Source of the DNA: Congeria kusceri
Taxonomy: Eukaryota; Mollusca; Bivalvia; Myida; Dreissenidae
Reading direction: 5' to 3'
DNA length: 64,000 nucleotides
Assembly: GCA_027627225.1 (NCBI GenBank)
Contig: CM051025.1
Coordinates: forward strand, 73,401,474-73,465,473
Part shown: positions 63,001-64,000 of the stretch, piece after piece
Position numbering within the stretch: position 1 is the first letter of the stretch
Layout: every line of letters starts with the position of its first letter
Translations under genes and position numbers: made by a program
Notes under the pieces: generated by a model
The model's input: only the letters and a program-made list of their open reading frames with translations
Databases searched by the model: none
What the model was told of the DNA's origin: nothing

Positions 63001-63998
63001 TCTACGTACATGCTTGGACAATTTTTGAATGCACACAAATGATGTTTTACTGCATTTATCATCTTTTTACATTTCCTTTCAAGGTTGTGTTGAAATTAAT
63101 GCATGACCATGAACTTATTGCTAAAGGCATGTATCACAAATCTGCTACAGCTGAACTTGGTTTGTATTTCTAAAGTCTCTGGGAATTAAAAATACTGCTC
63201 TAACCAATATGGTTTTAGTACAAATTTTCAATAAATCATAATACAAAATAGAGATCATCTTTACATTTATCAAATTCTAACCCAATGACCAATTAGGTAT
63301 TTAATTAAAAGAACGAAACTGTTAATATTCTTGCAATGTGTAACAAAATTGCATTCTGGCTCAATATTTGTCTCCCATGAGATAAACCAACACAAATAAG
63401 CATAAAATTACTAGTTGGGATAGGAAACCAATGTGACTGACATATGGTAACATACAATTCTAATGATGGGTTTATGATAACTACAAGTATTTTATAACAT
63501 AAGAAGGAAACCAGTTGAGAATTATTTCACTTCTACATATCCAGAACTTAGAAAATAGTTCAAGATTATGAAGTTCGGCTGATTTTTTACATGAATACAA
63601 TAAACAGATTTGCTCTCTTGGCTCTATATAACTTTAAGATTGTAAAGTTTAGCTGTTTTTTTACAAGAACACAACAATGAACAGATTTGCTTTCTTGACT
63701 GTTAGTAACCAGGGCTTTGATTAAGAGAACCGCTTTCTAAATCTGCGTTGGAAAAAAGCACATCAAAGGGTCCACCCAAATTCATTTATTTAAAATAAAT
63801 TGAAGTTATATTTGTACATCAAAATATCATAGAAAAAACCATCACCGATAGCTTACATAGCTCAATGGCAGATATGGGCTCCTCCTGCCTGGGTGGCGAT
63901 CGGGCTGGGCTCAAGCTATTTGGGGACACGTTGGGCAACCCCACGGGGCTGTCTGGCATGTACCCATAGGGCAGGTCCTTCTTCGGGCTTATCGACAT
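29825..63998 (-). CDS. PAR-type bZIP transcription factor (HLF/TEF/DBP-like), five-exon model
   Basis: In transcript order the exons are 64000-63857 (an ATG at 63998-63996 is in frame), 62152-62100, 55012-54856, 40376-40294 and 30052-29825. The phases agree at every junction and give 220 residues plus stop. The last two exons are certain: the PAR region ([24 protein letters not shown]) and a bZIP with basic region [18 protein letters not shown] followed by a leucine zipper, as in human HLF and TEF. The third-last exon is acidic with a poly-Asp run and ends VPG before QENFDP, as in vertebrate relatives. The two most 5' exons are Pro/Ser-rich and rest on splice sites and phase only. The product should be a nuclear DNA-binding dimer recognising TTAYGTAA-type sites, a family involved in circadian, metabolic and developmental control. 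Introns reach about 14 kb and are full of repeats. Confidence 0.85.
30141..30397. mobile_element. MITE of the 'gggcccatatccacaaagg' family
   Basis: The left end cagggcccatatccacaaag and right end agctttgtggatctgcccc are inverted. Internal subterminal ttagtgaaaa and aaatttccctt tracts match the copies at 58200-58591. It lies in the last intron of the PAR bZIP gene. Confidence 0.8.
30400..31970. other. AT-rich intron DNA, nothing recognised
   Basis: Small ORFs at 30498-31041 show no family features. Confidence 0.5.
31977..33075. mobile_element. Probable element with about 60-bp inverted ends
   Basis: ccgtagaaccagct then gcgccactgttcagtgaaa on the left (31977-32022) is matched inverted on the right (33015-33070: cgctgaacagtggtgcattt ... 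agctggttctacgggg). The 1-kb interior is AT-rich without coding sequence. The borders are approximate. Confidence 0.55.
33080..34990. other. Intron DNA with one GC-richer patch
   Basis: 34680-34880 is less AT-rich, with gtgacgtcgg and a direct repeat ggttaccaaggttacc. It could be regulatory or a non-coding first exon of a shorter isoform; no direct evidence. The rest is unremarkable. Confidence 0.35.
35226..36600 (+). mobile_element. TTAA-flanked DNA transposon, possibly Kolobok-like, internally deleted
   Basis: The ends ggtagaaagatcctaatg and cattagggtctttctacc are inverted, with TTAA on both sides (35222-35225 and 36601-36604). TTAA duplications occur in piggyBac and Kolobok. On the + strand a frame open upstream of the ATG at 35738 reads [20 protein letters not shown], a CxxC (CSLC) and a second Cys, to a stop at 36005. 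This resembles the N-terminal start I associate with Kolobok-type transposases in invertebrates. The catalytic part is missing. Confidence 0.7.
35667..36007 (+). pseudogene. Transposase N-terminal fragment inside the TTAA element
   Basis: The frame ending at the TAA 36005-36007 is open from about 35690 or earlier and includes [30 protein letters not shown] and a C-terminal half with no motif I know. It is far too short for a transposase (usually several hundred residues). It may be a relic of the parent element or a short co-opted protein. Family assignment is tentative. Confidence 0.4.
36785..36985. mobile_element. Double-palindrome MITE, copy E (truncated)
   Basis: The left end gaggcatgtcccgggaaaac, the first hairpin (diverged) and the spacer cagaaaataccataaaagcg are present. 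The copy breaks down soon after gtcgtcctggatcagcc. A C homopolymer lies just right of it (37010-37023). Confidence 0.8.
37150..37720. repeat. Tandem repeat, 3-4 units of about 150 bp, ending in ggacgg repeats
   Basis: Units share caaggtcaaagtgaggg, gggtgatatgggtggattg and gtaagcggtgttggtgctag. The right end is ggacggtaggacggacgg followed by tatgcctcccgcatc. Confidence 0.8.
37918..37985. repeat. Second hairpin of the 21171 family
   Basis: 25-bp arms (37918-37942 and 37961-37985, 20 of 25 matching) flank an 18-nt loop. The loop shares aacatttctatat with the 21171-21242 hairpin, and the arms share gaaact(a/g)ttgtatct. Confidence 0.7.
38480..39215. mobile_element. Element with 'gggccatgatggccc' head and 169-bp tandem core
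   Basis: The head is acaagagggccatgatggcc then cgctcacctgag, as at 43919. The core repeats gaggaccactatacaatgtt, ccaaatatgaaaccactggg and gtgacccccggggcgtgg at a period of 169 bp (38852, 39021, 39190). The right end is not clear. The layout fits pearl/Helentron-associated elements known in bivalves. Confidence 0.75.
39216..40290. other. AT-rich intron DNA, nothing recognised
   Basis: No ORF, RNA gene or bordered repeat was seen before the PAR exon. Confidence 0.5.
40294..40376 (-). CDS. PAR bZIP gene, PAR-domain exon
   Basis: The acceptor is ttttcag (plus 40377 onward) and the donor is gtgcgt (plus 40293 downward). It encodes [19 protein letters not shown] and then PIIKKSRK, the extended PAR/basic block that precedes the bZIP in HLF and TEF. 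It starts with two bases completing a Gly codon and ends in phase 0, matching both neighbours. A 65-bp satellite begins about 60 bp from its acceptor. Confidence 0.96.
40435..42255. repeat. 65-bp satellite, about 28 copies
   Basis: The monomer contains tagagaagaaaactagggaa, aagaggtgcagtttagaata and tgacatttgtttcatggtaa. The period is 65 bp (for example gaatag at 40865 and 40930). Most copies differ at few positions. At 41460-41520 a 61-bp foreign segment interrupts it. The array begins about 60 bp upstream, in transcript sense, of the PAR exon acceptor. A remnant survives at 43656-43740 beyond an inserted element. Confidence 0.95.
42256..43655. mobile_element. 'gggccatgatggccc' element inserted into the 65-bp satellite
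   Basis: The head is agggccatgatggcccaaag then ggctcacc; the tail is ccaatagctcaccgagcact then gctcaggtgagcta. The interior has 5-7 diverged units with taactctggtgtttgtggtc and gtggaagtttggtcaagatt. Satellite monomers lie on both sides, so the element arrived after the array formed. The ORF at 42354-42590 is repeat sequence. Confidence 0.85.
43656..43760. repeat. Right remnant of the 65-bp satellite
   Basis: One to two diverged monomers (gaagtacagtttagagtatg, then gaatagagaaggaaactagt) continue the array split at 42255. Confidence 0.85.
43917..45224. mobile_element. 'gggccatgatggccc' element with about 135-bp tandem core
   Basis: The head is acaagagggccatgatggcc then gcgctcacctgag; the tail is ccaataactcacagagcact then gctctggtgagct. 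The core has about five units with ggcaataactctggtgtttc, tggtccgatcatgcttatat and gatgaaaaatgaagtctcta. The ORFs on both strands here (up to 194 codons) merely follow the repeat. Confidence 0.88.
45305..45364. repeat. 60-bp segment also found inside the satellite (41460-41520)
   Basis: gattaaatgtgcaagttttg followed by ttcaggg(g)aataccatt and gtttgcggtt occurs here and at 41460. It differs by a few bases and one G. Confidence 0.85.
45365..45886. other. AT-rich intron DNA
   Basis: Two copies of ttagggtaggt at 45586 and 45829 flank a T-rich block and may mark an old repeat. No gene. Confidence 0.4.
45890..46630. mobile_element. Non-autonomous pogo/Tigger-like element (741 bp)
   Basis: The ends cagtagaacttgtctaaacc and gtttagacaggtttcactg are inverted and flanked by TA (45888-45889 and 46631-46632). 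A tail piece like the SINE at 19461 (gtttaaacctatttgtttta ... gccttaggctta) lies inside near 46178-46225. No transposase. Confidence 0.82.
46730..47165. repeat. Degraded tandem repeat with 'taactcctcaattcctg' units
   Basis: About three units share ggccataactatccagttcc / gggctataactcctcaattc and gtttggtgaagattggat. The end is agacagaccgaccgaccaac, a common terminus of such arrays. Confidence 0.7.
47648..47869. repeat. 36-bp tandem repeat, six copies plus a partial
   Basis: The unit is agctgcccctttaaagcctt + catggagcaaatatta; starts are 47648, 47684, 47720, 47756, 47792 and 47828, with a partial at 47864. Because 36 is a multiple of three, both strands give long repetitive frames ([12 protein letters not shown] on -, [11 protein letters not shown] on +). 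No splice or homology evidence supports translation. Confidence 0.95.
47870..49305. other. Intron DNA; two TTACGTAA palindromes
   Basis: TTACGTAA occurs at 48904-48911 and 49049-49056. This is the core site bound by PAR bZIP proteins in other animals. ORFs at 48287-48587 and 49010-49387 are unrecognised. Confidence 0.4.
49390..50838. other. AT-rich DNA with degenerate local repeats
   Basis: 50030-50290 contains four to five loose copies of gtactgtattatcatgctt / acaaaaataatgtatat at 60-65 bp spacing. No gene. Confidence 0.55.
50846..51134 (+). mobile_element. tRNA-derived SINE, second family, copy 2
   Basis: Head ctagctcagttggtacagcg ... gttcgattccca, body cataacttgtgtgggattgg, tail cggcgaaaaatccaaacaaa then (acaa)n, as in 20352-20657. 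tcaatatcgtctagc on the left and tcaatatcatctagc on the right form a 15-bp target duplication with one mismatch, typical of LINE-driven insertion. Confidence 0.92.
51361..51700 (+). pseudogene. LINE reverse-transcriptase fragment, + strand, frameshifted
   Basis: The frame at 51361 reads [16 protein letters not shown], the first catalytic block of LINE RTs. After a stop, a shifted frame reads [20 protein letters not shown] and [12 protein letters not shown], then [20 protein letters not shown]. The YADD block is represented by KYADG, so the second catalytic Asp is lost. Several stops and shifts make it a dead fragment. Confidence 0.85.
51735..52040 (-). pseudogene. LINE reverse-transcriptase fragment, - strand
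   Basis: On the - strand one frame reads [13 protein letters not shown] ... [13 protein letters not shown] and, after a frameshift, [20 protein letters not shown] then [16 protein letters not shown]. These are the RT blocks that precede the FVDITKAFD block in LINEs. It lies directly beside the + strand fragment but in the opposite orientation. Confidence 0.85.
52041..54855. other. AT-rich intron DNA, mostly unrecognised
   Basis: No gene is supported. Phrases such as gggggaattttagcgtgg (53768) hint at decayed repeats. The stretch just left of the acidic exon, 54480-54740, is somewhat less AT-rich. Confidence 0.45.
54856..55012 (-). CDS. PAR bZIP gene, acidic exon with poly-Asp
   Basis: The donor is gtaaaa on the - strand after CCAG (plus 54855 downward). 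The exon ends EQNNVPG, continuous in sense and phase with QENFDP in the next exon. It carries [16 protein letters not shown], encoded by a GAT/GAC repeat that may vary in length. The acceptor is uncertain. Starting after atgcag gives phase 0 from the 62-kb exon. Starting after the better-placed attgtag (plus 55023) needs an upstream exon ending in phase 1. Confidence 0.85.
55441..55699. mobile_element. Double-palindrome MITE, copy F (complete)
   Basis: The ends are gaggcacgtcgtgggaaaac and tctcacgacgcccctc. Both hairpins are present (gcctgtgcagttcgcacagg and ccctgtgcagactgcagggt). The second hairpin's inner arms carry compensating changes. Confidence 0.9.
55880..56400 (-). promoter_or_regulatory. 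CRE-containing GC-richer block; possible alternative first exon
   Basis: A perfect TGACGTCA palindrome lies at 56006-56013, with a second gtgacgtcg near 56183, in a patch with many CpGs. On the - strand an ORF of 109 codons starts at 56209 ([20 protein letters not shown]) just right of the acidic exon. A possible donor (acag|gtcttg, about 56131) would leave one base, matching the alternative acceptor at 55023. This could be an alternative promoter and first exon for a shorter isoform, but the donor is weak and I do not recognise the protein. Confidence 0.3.
56410..57800. other. Intron DNA with a GC-rich remnant
   Basis: 56850-56940 has agcgccacgagaccggggcg and gcctggggaaggccccgc, probably the end of an old element. 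No gene is seen. Confidence 0.4.
57808..58068. mobile_element. Double-palindrome MITE, copy G (complete)
   Basis: The ends gaggcgcatcgtgggaaaac and ttttcacacgatgcgcctc are perfect inverted repeats over about 15 bp. Both internal hairpins are nearly perfect (ttagcctgtgcagtccgcac...). This is the best-preserved copy in the window. Confidence 0.92.
58200..58591. mobile_element. Two adjoining MITEs of the 'gggcccatatccacaaa' family
   Basis: 58200-58366 is the right part of one copy (aggagctttgtggatactgc at its end). 58366-58591 is a full second copy, from cctgggcccatatcctcaaa to aagacctttgtatatatgga. They share the junction cctggg, as if one inserted at the end of the other. Confidence 0.7.
58600..62095. 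other. Very AT-rich intron DNA with unrecognised ORFs
   Basis: A T run lies at 58791-58810. Six or so + strand ORFs of 65-85 codons (59143, 59456, 59732, 60027, 60757, 61334, 61608) show no domain I know. Several - strand ORFs overlap them, so most or all are probably chance. Confidence 0.4.
62100..62152 (-). CDS. PAR bZIP gene, candidate 53-bp exon
   Basis: The acceptor is tttcacag and the donor is cag|gtgaat on the - strand. It reads [17 protein letters not shown]. Entry phase matches the exon at 63857 and exit phase 0 matches the acidic exon. If the donor is skipped, the frame runs on for 13 codons to a TAG, giving a possible alternative terminal exon. I do not recognise the sequence, so membership in this gene rests on strand and phase. 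Confidence 0.55.
62160..63850. other. AT-rich intron DNA with a palindromic repeat
   Basis: 62608-62720 holds an imperfect inverted repeat (catatcacattttattaaac ... gtttaataaaacattatatg) around gcgagcctttggggagctta, probably a small MITE. Otherwise nothing recognised. Confidence 0.5.
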
Positions 63999-64000
63999 CA
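63857..64000 (-). CDS. PAR bZIP gene, candidate 5' coding exon at the window edge
   Basis: On the - strand it reads [20 protein letters not shown] and continues Pro/Ser-rich to ISAIEL, then a gtaagc donor (plus 63856 downward), ending one base into a codon. The composition is far richer in GC than its surroundings, as expected for coding DNA. Pro/Ser-rich N-termini are usual in PAR bZIP proteins. The ATG at 63998-63996 may be the start or an internal Met, since the exon may continue past the window. Confidence 0.6.

Overview
The window looks like AT-rich metazoan nuclear DNA, most likely from a bivalve mollusc. It has two intron-rich animal genes with GT-AG exons and very many short non-autonomous elements. 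Several repeat families (a double-palindrome MITE, 'gccatgatggccc...ctcacctgag' elements with tandem cores, 'ataactctggtg' and 'gtgaccttgacc' tandem repeats) are ones I associate with bivalves; from memory the double-palindrome MITE fits Dreissena-like animals best. No alignment could be run, so the species is an inference. There are no prokaryotic operons, CRISPR arrays or rRNA genes.

Two host genes are supported and they converge. On the + strand, 2155-13174 holds six exons of TMEM33, an ER multi-pass membrane protein. The exons join in frame to 235 residues, and only a short 5' end is missing. On the - strand, from the right edge to 29825, five exons fit a PAR-type bZIP transcription factor (HLF/TEF/DBP family). 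The bZIP exon and the exon before it are certain, the acidic exon is very likely, and the two 5' exons are inferred from reading phase. Its last codons and stop are repeated twice more just downstream, as a 55-bp tandem repeat.

Between the genes (13.2-29.6 kb) lies mostly repeat DNA: an 8-copy array of about 142 bp units, tRNA-derived SINEs, MITEs, and a young Ty3-type LTR retrotransposon at 22527-28169. Its 396-bp LTRs differ at two positions, and one reading-frame break falls in its RNase H region. TMEM33 intron 3 (5925-11244) is largely tandem arrays, one of them split by a 1.4-kb transposon. The long introns of the bZIP gene hold a 65-bp satellite of about 28 copies, cut by a later insertion, plus a 36-bp tandem repeat, inverted LINE fragments, a TTAA-flanked element nested in a MITE, and pogo/Tigger-like and hAT-like elements with clear target-site duplications.

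I see no new multi-gene system. The observations most worth a second look are the stop-codon-spanning triplication, the elements that share one terminal cassette but differ in their tandem core, the recurring double-palindrome MITE that hosts other insertions, the paired 27-bp hairpin family, and the opposed LINE fragments.
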